DNA of 64,000 bases, taken from Actinomycetes bacterium. Its GTDB lineage: Bacteria; Actinomycetota; Actinomycetes; Propionibacteriales; Nocardioidaceae. Of the stretch, positions 50,045 to 58,232 are shown in pieces; the first letter of the stretch is position 1; each line of letters opens with the position of its first letter. The position numbers and the translations under genes are program-made. The stretch lies in assembly GCA_023417775.1 (NCBI GenBank), contig JAEZEJ010000028.1, positions 15,005 through 79,004 of the forward strand. Direction: 5' to 3'. The notes beneath the pieces were generated by a model. That model saw only the letters and a list, made by a program, of their open reading frames with translations, was not told the origin of the DNA and ran no database searches.

Positions 50045-50614
50045 GTGCTCGGCTACGACGAACCGCTCCCGGCGCGCCCTCGGCGCGTGCTGGTGGCGGG
50101 CGTATCGGGGGCCGGCAAGACCACCTTCGCCGCTCGGGTCGAGGAGGTCGCCGGTCTCCCGCACACCGAGATCGACGCCCTGTTCCACGGCCCGGCGTGG
50201 ACCCCGCGCGATGAGTTCGTGAGCGATGTCGAGGCGCTCATCGCCGGTGACCGATGGGTCACCGAGTGGCAGTACTCACCGGTCCGCGAGCGGCTCGCGG
50301 ACCGCGCCGAGCTGCTGATCTGGCTGGACCTGCCGTTCACGACCGTCGTCCTGCCTCGCGTCATCCGGCGCACGCTACGACGTCGGCTGCGGCGGGAGAA
50401 GCTGTGGAACGGCAACGTCGAACCGCCACTGCACACCTTCCTCACCGATCGCGAGCACATCGTGCGGTGGTCGGTCAGCACCCGCAACGTCTACCGCGAG
50501 CGCATCCCCGCGCTGGAGGCGAGACACCCGCATCTTCGGATCGTCCGGCTGCGGTCGGCGGACGAGGCCGATCACTGGATCGCCGGCCCGCTGCGCCGTG
50601 CCGTGACGGGCTGA
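50045..50614 (+). CDS. P-loop kinase-like protein (FlaR/topology-modulation type)
   Basis: This 189-residue protein starts at GTG 50045, with TAGGCT six bases upstream (leaderless). It has Walker A VLVAGVSGAGKTTFAARV, EIDALFHGPAWTPRDEF and WVTEWQYSPVRERLADRAELLIWLDLP, followed by RTLRRRLRREKLWNGN; this is the pattern of FlaR-like or adenylate-kinase-related AAA proteins. They are thought to phosphorylate small molecules, but no substrate is known. The preceding 199 bases (49846-50044) appear non-coding. Confidence 0.82.
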   Translation: MLGYDEPLPARPRRVLVAGVSGAGKTTFAARVEEVAGLPHTEIDALFHGPAWTPRDEFVSDVEALIAGDRWVTEWQYSPVRERLADRAELLIWLDLPFTTVVLPRVIRRTLRRRLRREKLWNGNVEPPLHTFLTDREHIVRWSVSTRNVYRERIPALEARHPHLRIVRLRSADEADHWIAGPLRRAVTG

Positions 50615-50626
50615 GACCGAGCGACC

Positions 50627-51154
50627 TCACACCGAAACGGCTCCCGCCACCATCGCGGACTTCACCGCCACGACCATCAGCAAGAAGGCCACCGAACCGA
50701 TGCGGTTCAGGTGCCACATCGATGTGACGTCACCATAGGGTGATCGCCGACGCCAGCTCAGCATCGCGTCGGCGATCACATAGAGCAGGTAGATCGCTAG
50801 CGAGGTCGATGCCCACGACACCGCCACCCACGACTGGCCGACAAGGATGAGCGCGACGCATCCGGCAGTGGTCACCGCCGTCTCGATCACGAACCCACCG
50901 GCGATGAACCACCAAGCCTTGCCAAGAGAACCGCAGTGTCGCCGGAAGACCGGGATGAAGAGCTCGTCATCGGGGGATCGCCACTGCCCACCGTCTTTGA
51001 GCGCCGTGTGTGGAGGCGAGGCCATCACTACCTTCAGATGACCAGCCGGTACGCCGACCAGGCGCCCGGTGATGAAGTGCCCGTACTCATGGACGACGAC
51101 ACACCCCCACGCAAAGCCCACGACCATGACGACGAGGAGAGCGGAGTCGAGCAT
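50627..51154 (-). CDS. short membrane protein with HEYGH motif, M50-like
   Basis: This 175-residue protein has four hydrophobic segments. The first contains VVVHEYGHFITGRLVGV, an HExxH zinc motif at the end of a helix, as in site-2 (M50) metalloproteases and their inactive relatives. M50 enzymes also need a distal Asp (usually in a NPDG- or LDG-like motif); YVIADAMLSW near residue 130 is a possible but weak counterpart. The base composition looks less GC-rich than its neighbours, hinting at separate origin. It is followed after three bases by the end of the next upstream gene, so they may be co-transcribed. Function uncertain. Confidence 0.65.
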   Translation of the reverse strand: MLDSALLVVMVVGFAWGCVVVHEYGHFITGRLVGVPAGHLKVVMASPPHTALKDGGQWRSPDDELFIPVFRRHCGSLGKAWWFIAGGFVIETAVTTAGCVALILVGQSWVAVSWASTSLAIYLLYVIADAMLSWRRRSPYGDVTSMWHLNRIGSVAFLLMVVAVKSAMVAGAVSV

Positions 51155-51157
51155 AGA

Positions 51158-51742
51158 TCAGGGCAGGCGAGCATTCAGATCGTCGTCGCTCCAGAGTGAG
51201 GCGGCAGCATGCCCGAGGAGGAGCTTCGGGTAGTACGCCCACGCGAACCACGGAGTGGCCTTCGAGCCGCCCAGCGCACGATCCAGGACGATGCCGCCGG
51301 CGGTCAGACCGTAGCCCAGCGAACGGCGGTAGCGCGGGCGCGAGGCGATCACCTGCGTCGCCCCCACCAGATAGCCGTAGCGCGCCGCGGTCTTCACCAC
51401 CCCGCGCAACCGGCCCTCGTGGTGCCGGTCGAGCCACGCCACGAGCACCGGATGGGCATGGAGGGCGATGAAGCGCATCCGGTCGGCCTCGTCCGTGCCC
51501 TCGCCGTGATAGCGGCGGGCGCACGCGCGGGTGTTGTTGACGTACGCACCGCCCCACAGATCGGTCGCGAGCGCCGATGCGATGACGGTGTCCGGGACAC
51601 TGCCTCCGCGACGGCGCGCGATGATCGGGGCGATCAGGGCTCCGGCGGCCGCGGCTCCCGCTGTGACCCGCTCGTCGATCGGGGTGGCCTCGGGCCCGAT
51701 GAAGTCGGCCCATGTCTGTCGCGCTCTGTCCTGCCAGCTCAT
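51158..51742 (-). CDS. conserved hypothetical protein
   Basis: This 194-residue protein from ATG 51742 (a longer reading starts at 51775) has a moderately hydrophobic stretch near residues 28-42 (AGAAAAGALIAPIIA) and several Arg- and Trp-rich regions: DLWGGAYVNNTRACARRYHGEG, RYRRSLGYGLTAGG, WFAWAYYPKLLLGHAAASLW. No catalytic motif is recognised. It ends three bases before the HEYGH gene starts, on the same strand, suggesting that the two are translated together and may act in one membrane process. Confidence 0.65.
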   Translation of the reverse strand: MSWQDRARQTWADFIGPEATPIDERVTAGAAAAGALIAPIIARRRGGSVPDTVIASALATDLWGGAYVNNTRACARRYHGEGTDEADRMRFIALHAHPVLVAWLDRHHEGRLRGVVKTAARYGYLVGATQVIASRPRYRRSLGYGLTAGGIVLDRALGGSKATPWFAWAYYPKLLLGHAAASLWSDDDLNARLP

Positions 51743-51849
51743 GTCGTCATCCTGGCAGGATCCGGCCACTGCCACAGCTCAAACGACACCCGACCCGTCG
51801 AGTGTGACGTCACCGGTCCTCTCGAACTGGGTCACGTGCCTGAGAACCC

Positions 51850-53256
51850 TCAGAAGAAGTCGCCGGCGGCGGCGCCACCCGTCGGCGGCTCGGGCTCACG
51901 GGCCATCGGCGTGAAGCGCGAGTAGTGACCCTGGAAGGAGACCGCGACCTTGTTGACCGGCCCGGAACGGTTCTTGGCCACGATGATGTCGGCCTCGCCC
52001 GGTCGTTCAGATTCCCCCGCCCCCGTGGCATCGGGCCGGTTCAGCAGCATGACGATATCGGCATCCTGCTCGATCGAGCCGGACTCACGCAGATCCGACA
52101 GCTGCGGGGTCTTGTCGGTGCGCTGCTCCGACCCACGGTTCAGCTGGCTGATCGCCACCACCGGCACCTCGAGCTCCTTGGCCAGCAGCTTGATCTGACG
52201 GCTGAACTCCGAGACCTCCACCTGGCGGTTCTCGACCCGCTTGCCCGAGGTCATCAGCTGCAGGTAGTCCAGCACGATGAAGCCGAGACCGTGCTGCTTC
52301 TTGATGCGCCGCGCCTTGGAGCGGATATCGGGCATCGTCATATTCGGCGAGTCGTCGATGACGATCGGGGCGGACTGGACCGTCAACAGCGCCCGGCCGA
52401 TCGCATCCCAGTCGCGATTGGACATGCCGCCGCCGCGCATGTGGTGGATGGCGACCTTGGCCTCCGCCGAGAGCAGACGCATCGCGATCTCGGCGCCCGT
52501 CATCTCCAGGGAGAACATCGCACATGGGATGTTGTCGCGGATCGCGGCCTGCCGGATGAAGTCGAGGCCGAGTGTGGACTTGCCGACACCGGGACGAGCC
52601 GCGACCACGATCATCTGACCGGCGCGGAAACCGGTGGTGAGCTTGTCCAGCTCGGGGAAGCCGCTCAGCACGCCGCCGAGGTCACCGTCGCGATTCTGGA
52701 TCTGCTCGATCTCGTCGATCGTGTCGGTCATCAGGGTCGACAGCAGGTTGTAGTCCTCGCCCTTGCTCGCGCCGTCGACATCGAGCACCTCGGCCTGCGC
52801 GCGGTCGACGATCTCGCTGACCTCGCCCTGACCGCTCTGCCCGAGCTGGGCGATGCGCTGCCCGACCTCCACCAGCCGGCGCAGAACCGCCTTCTCGTGG
52901 ACGATCTCGGCGTAGTAGTCCACATTGGCGGCGATCGGCACGCCGGCGACGAGATCATGCAGATAGGTGGCCCCGCCGACCCGGGTGATCTCGCCGCGCC
53001 GCTGCAACTCGGCGGCCACGGTGATCGCATCGGCCGGCTCGCCGCGATTGGCGAGATCGACGATGGTCTCGAAGATCAGCTCATGCGCCGGGCGGTAGAA
53101 GTCACGCGCCTCGAGCAGGTCGGCGGCGGGGTCGATGGCGTTCTTGCTCATCAGCATCGCGCCCAACACGCTCTGCTCGGCGGCCATGTCCTGCGGCGGT
53201 ACGCTGCCGGCTCCCTCGGGGGGCTGGGGCTCCTCGTACAGATCCGCGACGCTCAC
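51850..53256 (-). CDS. dnaB: replicative DNA helicase DnaB
   Basis: This 468-residue hexameric helicase unwinds the chromosome at the replication fork. The N-terminal domain starts PPQDMAAEQSVLGAMLMSKNAI; the RecA-like motor has Walker A VVAARPGVGKSTLGLDFIR, H-loop and Walker B FIVLDYLQLM, and motif H4 SEFSRQIKLLAKELEVPVVAISQLNRGSEQRTDKTPQLSDLRESGSIEQDADIVM in outline. The GTG at 53256 has AGGAGGAG nine bases upstream, better than the longer start at 53292. No intein interrupts it. DnaA boxes lie upstream. Confidence 0.95.
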   Translation of the reverse strand: MSVADLYEEPQPPEGAGSVPPQDMAAEQSVLGAMLMSKNAIDPAADLLEARDFYRPAHELIFETIVDLANRGEPADAITVAAELQRRGEITRVGGATYLHDLVAGVPIAANVDYYAEIVHEKAVLRRLVEVGQRIAQLGQSGQGEVSEIVDRAQAEVLDVDGASKGEDYNLLSTLMTDTIDEIEQIQNRDGDLGGVLSGFPELDKLTTGFRAGQMIVVAARPGVGKSTLGLDFIRQAAIRDNIPCAMFSLEMTGAEIAMRLLSAEAKVAIHHMRGGGMSNRDWDAIGRALLTVQSAPIVIDDSPNMTMPDIRSKARRIKKQHGLGFIVLDYLQLMTSGKRVENRQVEVSEFSRQIKLLAKELEVPVVAISQLNRGSEQRTDKTPQLSDLRESGSIEQDADIVMLLNRPDATGAGESERPGEADIIVAKNRSGPVNKVAVSFQGHYSRFTPMAREPEPPTGGAAAGDFF

Positions 53257-53636
53257 CGCTGATTCTCCTCCTGAAGGGGTCTGAACTGCCACCGTACGGG
53301 CTCATGCCGACACTTTCGGACAACGCTCCGACGCGTCACAGTAGACCCGCGACGGTGTCCGGTTCCAGTGCTCTATCCACAGGGCCTGTGTATGCCTGGG
53401 GAGAACCGGTGGGAAACGCCGACGCTCTTGTGCACAGACCGTGGAAGACTCTGTGGACAATCCATGCTCTTCCTTCGTGAAACAGACTCTGACCTGCGAA
53501 GACACTGGACACAGCGTGTGGAATGAAGAAACCTTCCGGTCCTCGGTGCCGCGTGGACAACGCGAGGAGGGCGGGGGTGACAAGCGGTCGTAGACTGCTC
53601 TACGATGCGCGTTTTCCCCATGTTCTCCCCAGCCCG
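53257..53636. promoter_or_regulatory. dnaB upstream region with DnaA boxes
   Basis: This 380-base gap holds no gene. Four 9-mers match the DnaA box within one base: CTATCCACA (53373-53381), TTGTGCACA (53428-53436), TGTGGACAA (53452-53460, an exact reverse-strand TTGTCCACA) and CGTGGACAA (53552-53560). They are spaced over 190 bases between divergent dnaB and the MATE gene. This could be a DnaA-regulated promoter or a titration site. It is not the canonical dnaA-dnaN origin, because neither gene is present. Confidence 0.6.
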
Positions 53637-54938
53637 ATGAAGGACATCGACCGGCGCATCCTCGCCATCTCCGTGCCCGCCTTCGCGGCCCTCATCAGCG
53701 AACCGCTGATGCTGATGGCCGATACCGCGATCATCGGCCACGTCGGCCGTTCCGAGCTCGCCGGGCTGGCGGCCGCCTCCACCGTGCTGATGACGATCGT
53801 GGGCCTCTGCATCTTCCTCGCCTACGGCAGCACCGCCACGGTGGCCCGCCACCAGGGCGCAGGGGACGACCGCCGCGCCCTGCAGAGCGCCCTCGGCGGT
53901 GTCTGGCTGGCCCTGGGCCTCGGTGCCGTCCTCGGCGGTGGGCTGGTCGTCTTCGCCCGCCCGCTGGGGCGCTCCCTCGCCAGCTCTCCACAGGTGGCCG
54001 ACCTCGCCTACGACTACCTCGTCGTGAGCGCCGCATCCGTGCCCGCCCTGCTGCTGGTGCTCGCCGCGACCGGCGCGCTGCGGGGGCTCCTCGACCTGCG
54101 CACACCCCTCATGGCGATGATCGCGGCCAATCTGGTCAATGTCGTCATCACCCTGGTGCTCGTACACGGCCTCGACTGGGGGCTGCGCGGCGCCGCACTC
54201 GGGCTGGTGATCGCCCAGTGGTTCGCCGCGATCTGGCTGTGCCTCGTCGTGGTGCGGCGGGCTCGAGCGGCGCACGCCTCGGTCCGTCCGGATCTGCGCG
54301 AGGTGCTCACGGCGGCCACCGACGGCGTGCCGCTCCTCGTCCGCACCCTCACTCTGCGCACCTCGCTGATCATCGCGACCCTCGTCGCAGCCGGGCTCGG
54401 CGACGCACCGCTGGCCGCGCATCAGATCGCCACCACCGTCGTCTCCTTCCTCGCCTTCGCGCTCGACGCCCTCGCCATCGCCGGCCAGACCCTCACCGGC
54501 CGCACCCTCGGGGCCTCCGATGCCGCCGGCACCCGGGCGATGACCCGGCGGATGATCGGCTGGGGGCTCGGGTCCGGCGTGCTCTTCGGGGTCGCGATCG
54601 CCGCCGCCTCTCCGCTGCTGGTGCGGGGTTTCACCGCCGACGGCCTCGTGCAGTCGACCGCGATCCCGGCGCTCCTCGTGGTCGCCGCCATCCAGCCCCT
54701 CTCCGGCGTGGTCTTCGTGCTCGACGGGGTGCTCATCGGGGCCGGCGACGGGGTCTACCTCGCCTGGGCCGGACTCGTCGTGCTGGCGGTCTACGCCCCG
54801 GCGGCGCTCGCCGTCGGCTGGCTGGACGCCTCGTTCATGTGGCTGTGGGTGGCCTACGGCGTGTTCATCGCCGCCCGGCTCGCCACCCTGTGGTGGCGGC
54901 AGCGCGGCGATACCTGGATGGTGCTCGGCTCGCGCTGA
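53637..54938 (+). CDS. MATE-family efflux transporter, DinF-like
   Basis: This 433-residue protein has twelve helices in two homologous halves. It starts IDRRILAISVPAFAALISEPLMLMADTAIIGHVGRSELAGLAAAS in outline, typical of DinF-type MATE proteins, with the second half at TLRTSLIIATLVAAGLGDAPLAAHQIATTVVSFLAFALDALAIAGQTLTGRTLG. These exchange protons or sodium for drugs. The ATG at 53637 lies in the AT-richer end of the DnaA-box region. It is convergent with the siderophore reductase over a strong terminator. Confidence 0.9.
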   Translation: MKDIDRRILAISVPAFAALISEPLMLMADTAIIGHVGRSELAGLAAASTVLMTIVGLCIFLAYGSTATVARHQGAGDDRRALQSALGGVWLALGLGAVLGGGLVVFARPLGRSLASSPQVADLAYDYLVVSAASVPALLLVLAATGALRGLLDLRTPLMAMIAANLVNVVITLVLVHGLDWGLRGAALGLVIAQWFAAIWLCLVVVRRARAAHASVRPDLREVLTAATDGVPLLVRTLTLRTSLIIATLVAAGLGDAPLAAHQIATTVVSFLAFALDALAIAGQTLTGRTLGASDAAGTRAMTRRMIGWGLGSGVLFGVAIAAASPLLVRGFTADGLVQSTAIPALLVVAAIQPLSGVVFVLDGVLIGAGDGVYLAWAGLVVLAVYAPAALAVGWLDASFMWLWVAYGVFIAARLATLWWRQRGDTWMVLGSR

Positions 54939-54953
54939 CCGCACCACCCCTGA

Positions 54954-54999
54954 CACCGCCCCATGGGGCGGTGGGTGGGTACGTCACCGCCCCTGACGT
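54954..54999. terminator. bidirectional terminator, MATE/siderophore reductase
   Basis: Two stems follow one another between convergent genes: CACCGCCCC and GGGGCGGTG (54954-54973, 9-bp perfect arms around AT), then ACGTCA and TGACGT (54981-54999, 7-base loop). The first is a strong, nearly pure GC stem suitable for termination from both sides. Confidence 0.7.
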
Positions 55000-55012
55000 G
55001 GGGGAATGGCGA

Positions 55013-55798
55013 TCAGCGCCGCCAGTAGCCGGTGACGTCGAGGCAGTCGCGGGCGACGCTGCGCTCGTTCTTCAGGTAGTCGCGGACCTGGCGGATGGTG
55101 CGGGTCTCGCCGGCGACCCAGCAGAAGGCCTCACCCTCCCACCAGTCGAGCGAGCGGACCGCATCGACCCACGCATCGGGCCCCACGACCCAGCTGATCT
55201 CGACCCCCTCGGGGGCGACGAGATCCTGACGGTGGGAGTCGGCGGTGAGCTCCACCACGACCTGCCCGCGGGCACCGCCCGGCCACTCCTCCAGCAGTCG
55301 GCCGATGGCCGGAAGGGCCGTCTCGTCGCCGGCCACGAGCATCCAGTCCTGCCCCTCGGGGAGCAACAACGACCGGGTGGGCCCGACGACCCATGCCGGT
55401 TCCCCGGGCGTGACACGCTCAGCCCAGCTCGCCGCGAAGCCGTGACCATGACGGACGAAGTCGAGGAGCAGCTCACGGGTCGCGGGATCATACCGTCGCG
55501 GGGTGTAGTCCTTGGCCACCGGACGGCCGCCCGCACCACCCCACTCGAGACGATCGGGGCCCTGCACCGGCAGCGGGGGACGTTCCTGCCCCTCGACCGG
55601 CACCAGCAGCTTGACGTGGTCGTCGAAGCCCTGGCTGCGGAAGGCCGGCAAGGCACCGCCGTCGACGGCGAACCCGTCGAGCTGGTCGCCGGTGAGCGTC
55701 ACCCGGCGCATCCCCGGCGTGATGTCCTCGACGGCGACCACCTCGAGCTCGCGCAGGACCGTCGACCAGCCGACGCCCTCACGTCGCGTGCGGGCCAC
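55013..55798 (-). CDS. siderophore-interacting protein (ferric-siderophore reductase)
   Basis: This 261-residue flavoprotein of the SIP/ViuB family frees iron from imported siderophores by reduction. The FAD domain has DYTPRRYDPATRELLLDFVRHGHGFAASWAERVTPGEPAWVVGPTRS in outline; the YTPR motif binds FAD. The C-terminal domain has MLVAGDETALPAIGRLLEE and the terminal motif FCWVAGETRTIRQVRDYLKNE, typical of the group. The GTG start lies three bases after the stop of the solute-binding lipoprotein, so the two are one operon. This supports a role in iron uptake. Confidence 0.9.
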   Translation of the reverse strand: MARTRREGVGWSTVLRELEVVAVEDITPGMRRVTLTGDQLDGFAVDGGALPAFRSQGFDDHVKLLVPVEGQERPPLPVQGPDRLEWGGAGGRPVAKDYTPRRYDPATRELLLDFVRHGHGFAASWAERVTPGEPAWVVGPTRSLLLPEGQDWMLVAGDETALPAIGRLLEEWPGGARGQVVVELTADSHRQDLVAPEGVEISWVVGPDAWVDAVRSLDWWEGEAFCWVAGETRTIRQVRDYLKNERSVARDCLDVTGYWRR

Positions 55799-55801
55799 CG
55801 G

Positions 55802-57439
55802 CTACTCGCCGCCCTCGAAGCCGACGGCCGTCCAGTCGATCGGGGCGAAGGTGCTCGGCCCGTAGTTGCGGACCATCGGGTCGACGGCCATCGTGATCGG
55901 CGTCGGAGCCAGCGGCAGCATGGATGCCTGCGTGCGGGCGGCCGCGTCGACGCCGTCGACGGCCTTGGCCCAGTCGCCCTCGTCGGTGGCCGTCCGCAAG
56001 GCCTCGACCGCCTCGGTCAGACCGTCGCTCACCACGCCCGTGAAGTTCTGATTGGAGTCCACCGGGGAGAAGCGCTCGGCGACCGACTCACTGGGGAAGG
56101 CCGATGCCGGCCACGAGAAGCTGACCAGGTCGAAGTCGAGGGCCACGATGACCGCCTCGGCGAAGCTGTCGGCCTCGACCTCCTCGACCTGGACCTCGAC
56201 GCCCACCTCGGCGAGCTGCTCGGCGATCGCATCGGCCCGATCCAGGGTGATCTCATCTCCCTCAGGGACCGGGAAGCGCAGGGACAGCGGTGTGCCGTCC
56301 TTGGCACGGACACCGGAACCGTCGGGCACCCAGCCGGCGTCATCGAGCAGCTGCTCGGCGGCATCGGTATCGGCCTCCCAGGCCTCGGCGAGGTAGCCGC
56401 GCTGCCGGGGCAGGAGCACCACGGAATCCATCACCTCGGTGACGCCGTCCGCGGACTCGTGGGCCGCGGTCGAGACGAGGGGGCCGCGGTCGATGGCGGC
56501 GACGACCGCCTGCCGCACCGCGGTATCGGCGAGGGGTCCGCTTCCGCCCCCCAGGGTCAGCTGAGTCCACTCCGGCAGCACGCCGTACCGCAGGTCGACG
56601 CGGGCAGCTGAGGCGGCATCGACACTGTCGGCGTCCAGGGTGAGGGCATCCAGGTCATCGGCGGCGTATGCCTTCCCGAGGACCTCGGGATCGGCGGCTC
56701 GCCAGACGATCCGCTCGAGACGGGGCGTGTCGCCCCACCATCGGGGGTTGCGGACGAGCTCGACCGCGCCGGCCTCCTCGTCGATGGTGTCGACCACGAA
56801 GGGACCGATCGAGGGGACCGCCTCGCTGCTGAAGCCCTCGGTCCAGCGGTCGCGGTCCTGGCTCAACGATGCCGGCACCGGAGCGAAGACCGCGGCCGGC
56901 CAGTCGGCCGTCGCCCGGGAGAACAGCACCCGATACGTCGCCTCGTCGACCACCTCTACGCTCTCCACCAGACGGTAGGCCGGATGCGCCGAGACCGGTG
57001 AGTCGCCCTGCTTGGCCAGGTCGACGAAGGCGGCGAGATCATCTCCGCTGACCGGCGTGCCGTCCTCCCAGACGGCCTCCGCGTTCAACGTGACCTCGAC
57101 GGTGAAGGGATCGGTGCCGACGACGTCGAGACTCTCGGCGTAGTCCCGGTCGACCTCCCAGTCGCCGTCGGCGGTGGGACGGACCGGCGATCCGAGGGTG
57201 GGAGCAAGGATCTGAGCCGCCGAGGAGGATGCGCCCTCGGTGCTCCACGGGTTGAAGTCCGATGGCCACCCATCGGCGCCGATCCGCAGGGTGCCGCCGT
57301 CGTTGAGCCGATCCGCGGGCGCCGGGCGCACGTCGCTGAACTGCGCGGCATTCGGGCGGGGAGGCGGCTCAGGCGTGGAGTCGCTGCAGGCGCCGAGGAC
57401 CAGAGCGACCACGGCGAGGACAGGAAGGAGGCGACGCAT
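55802..57439 (-). CDS. solute-binding lipoprotein, family 5 (peptide/nickel type)
   Basis: This 545-residue lipoprotein has a signal peptide with lipobox VLGAC (Cys at about 18), then a Pro-rich linker. The family 5 extracellular solute-binding fold runs from GGTLRIGADGWPSDFNPWS to the C-terminus (YGPSTFAPIDWTA), as in DppA/OppA. The ATG at 57439 is spaced correctly from GGGAG. No permease or ATPase genes are attached; the only partner is the siderophore reductase. It may therefore capture a siderophore- or peptide-like iron ligand for a transporter encoded elsewhere. That substrate is inference. Confidence 0.85.
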   Translation of the reverse strand: MRRLLPVLAVVALVLGACSDSTPEPPPRPNAAQFSDVRPAPADRLNDGGTLRIGADGWPSDFNPWSTEGASSSAAQILAPTLGSPVRPTADGDWEVDRDYAESLDVVGTDPFTVEVTLNAEAVWEDGTPVSGDDLAAFVDLAKQGDSPVSAHPAYRLVESVEVVDEATYRVLFSRATADWPAAVFAPVPASLSQDRDRWTEGFSSEAVPSIGPFVVDTIDEEAGAVELVRNPRWWGDTPRLERIVWRAADPEVLGKAYAADDLDALTLDADSVDAASAARVDLRYGVLPEWTQLTLGGGSGPLADTAVRQAVVAAIDRGPLVSTAAHESADGVTEVMDSVVLLPRQRGYLAEAWEADTDAAEQLLDDAGWVPDGSGVRAKDGTPLSLRFPVPEGDEITLDRADAIAEQLAEVGVEVQVEEVEADSFAEAVIVALDFDLVSFSWPASAFPSESVAERFSPVDSNQNFTGVVSDGLTEAVEALRTATDEGDWAKAVDGVDAAARTQASMLPLAPTPITMAVDPMVRNYGPSTFAPIDWTAVGFEGGE

Positions 57440-57460
57440 CACAAGACTCCCGACAGACGA

Positions 57461-57500
57461 ACGCCGCCACGTCCCTCGCGAGGAGGGAGCGTGGCGGCGT
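57461..57500 (-). terminator. rplI terminator
   Basis: Arms ACGCCGCCACG-TCCCTC and GAGGGAGCGTGGCGGCGT, complementary apart from one bulged base, form a stem of about 16 bp right after the rplI stop and before the lipoprotein start. It probably ends the rpsF-ssb-rpsR-rplI transcript. Confidence 0.75.
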
Positions 57501-57506
57501 CGTGGG

Positions 57507-57953
57507 TCACTTGGCGGCGACGACGTTCAGGTTGACGGTCGCGACCACCTCGGGGTGGACGCGCACCGACACCTGATGCGAGCCGAGCGACTTGATGGGG
57601 TTGCCGACGTCGATGCGACGCTTGTCGACCGACGAGCCGGAGGCCTCGATGGCCTCGGCGATATCCGACACCGTCACGGCACCGAACAGGCGGCCGCCGT
57701 TGCCGGCGTTGACCTGGATCGAGACCGGCTTGGCCTCGAGCGAGGCCTTGATGCTCTGCGCCGTCTCGAGGTCGTGGATCGCGCGGGAATCGCGCGCCTT
57801 CTGGATCGACTCGACCTGCTTGGCCGCGCCCTTGCTCCAGACGATGGCGTAGTTGCGCGGCAGCAGGAAGTTGCGCGCGTAACCGCCCTTGACCTCGACG
57901 ACATCGCCGGGGTTGCCGAGATTGCTGACCTCGTGCGTGAGGATGAGCTTCAT
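57507..57953 (-). CDS. rplI: 50S ribosomal protein L9
   Basis: This 148-residue protein has the standard N-terminal L9 motif MKLILTHEVSNLGNPGDVVEVKGGYARNFLLPRNYA in outline, the long connecting helix (KQVESIQKARDSRAIHDLETAQSIKASLE) and the C-terminal domain (GRLFGAVTVSDIAEAI). It binds 23S rRNA at the base of the L1 stalk. It is the last gene of the rpsF-ssb-rpsR-rplI group, 14 bases after rpsR, and is followed by a strong terminator. Confidence 0.97.
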   Translation of the reverse strand: MKLILTHEVSNLGNPGDVVEVKGGYARNFLLPRNYAIVWSKGAAKQVESIQKARDSRAIHDLETAQSIKASLEAKPVSIQVNAGNGGRLFGAVTVSDIAEAIEASGSSVDKRRIDVGNPIKSLGSHQVSVRVHPEVVATVNLNVVAAK

Positions 57954-57967
57954 CTGCCTGCCCTTCC

Positions 57968-58204
57968 TCAGCGACCGCTGGACGTGTAGGGCAGGAGAGC
58001 CATCTCGCGGGCGTTCTTGATGGCCTTGGCGATCTGGCGCTGCTCCTGGACGGAGACACCGGTCACCCGGCGCGCGCGGATCTTGCCGCGGTCCGAGATG
58101 AACTTGCGCAGCAGCGCGGTGTCCTTGTAATCGATGGTGGTGACTCCGGCGACCGCGAGCGGGTTGCTCTTCTTCTTCGGCTTCCGGATAACTGGCTTGG
58201 CCAT
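57968..58204 (-). CDS. rpsR: 30S ribosomal protein S18, cysteine-free form
   Basis: This 78-residue protein is recognised by YKDTALLRKFISDRGKIRARRVTGVSVQEQRQIAKAIKNAREMALLPY. The N-terminus (KPKKKSNPLAVAGVTTIDYKD) has no Cys at the positions that bind zinc in C+ S18 proteins, so this is the zinc-independent type, which is also the main copy in many Micrococcales. It pairs with S6 on the 30S platform. It lies 28 bases after ssb. Confidence 0.97.
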   Translation of the reverse strand: MAKPVIRKPKKKSNPLAVAGVTTIDYKDTALLRKFISDRGKIRARRVTGVSVQEQRQIAKAIKNAREMALLPYTSSGR

Positions 58205-58232
58205 GATGCTCCTGAAAAACTAACTGATCTGA

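Noticed and set aside
49900..50214. 104-codon ORF upstream of the P-loop kinase
   Set aside because: It overlaps the kinase gene in another frame, and its overlapping part is low-complexity Arg/Gly/Ala sequence. The leaderless promoter of the kinase lies inside it.
53257..53636. Chromosomal replication origin
   Set aside because: DnaA-like boxes are present, but dnaA, dnaN and rpmH are not adjacent and there is no clear AT-rich unwinding element. A regulatory or titration site is more likely.
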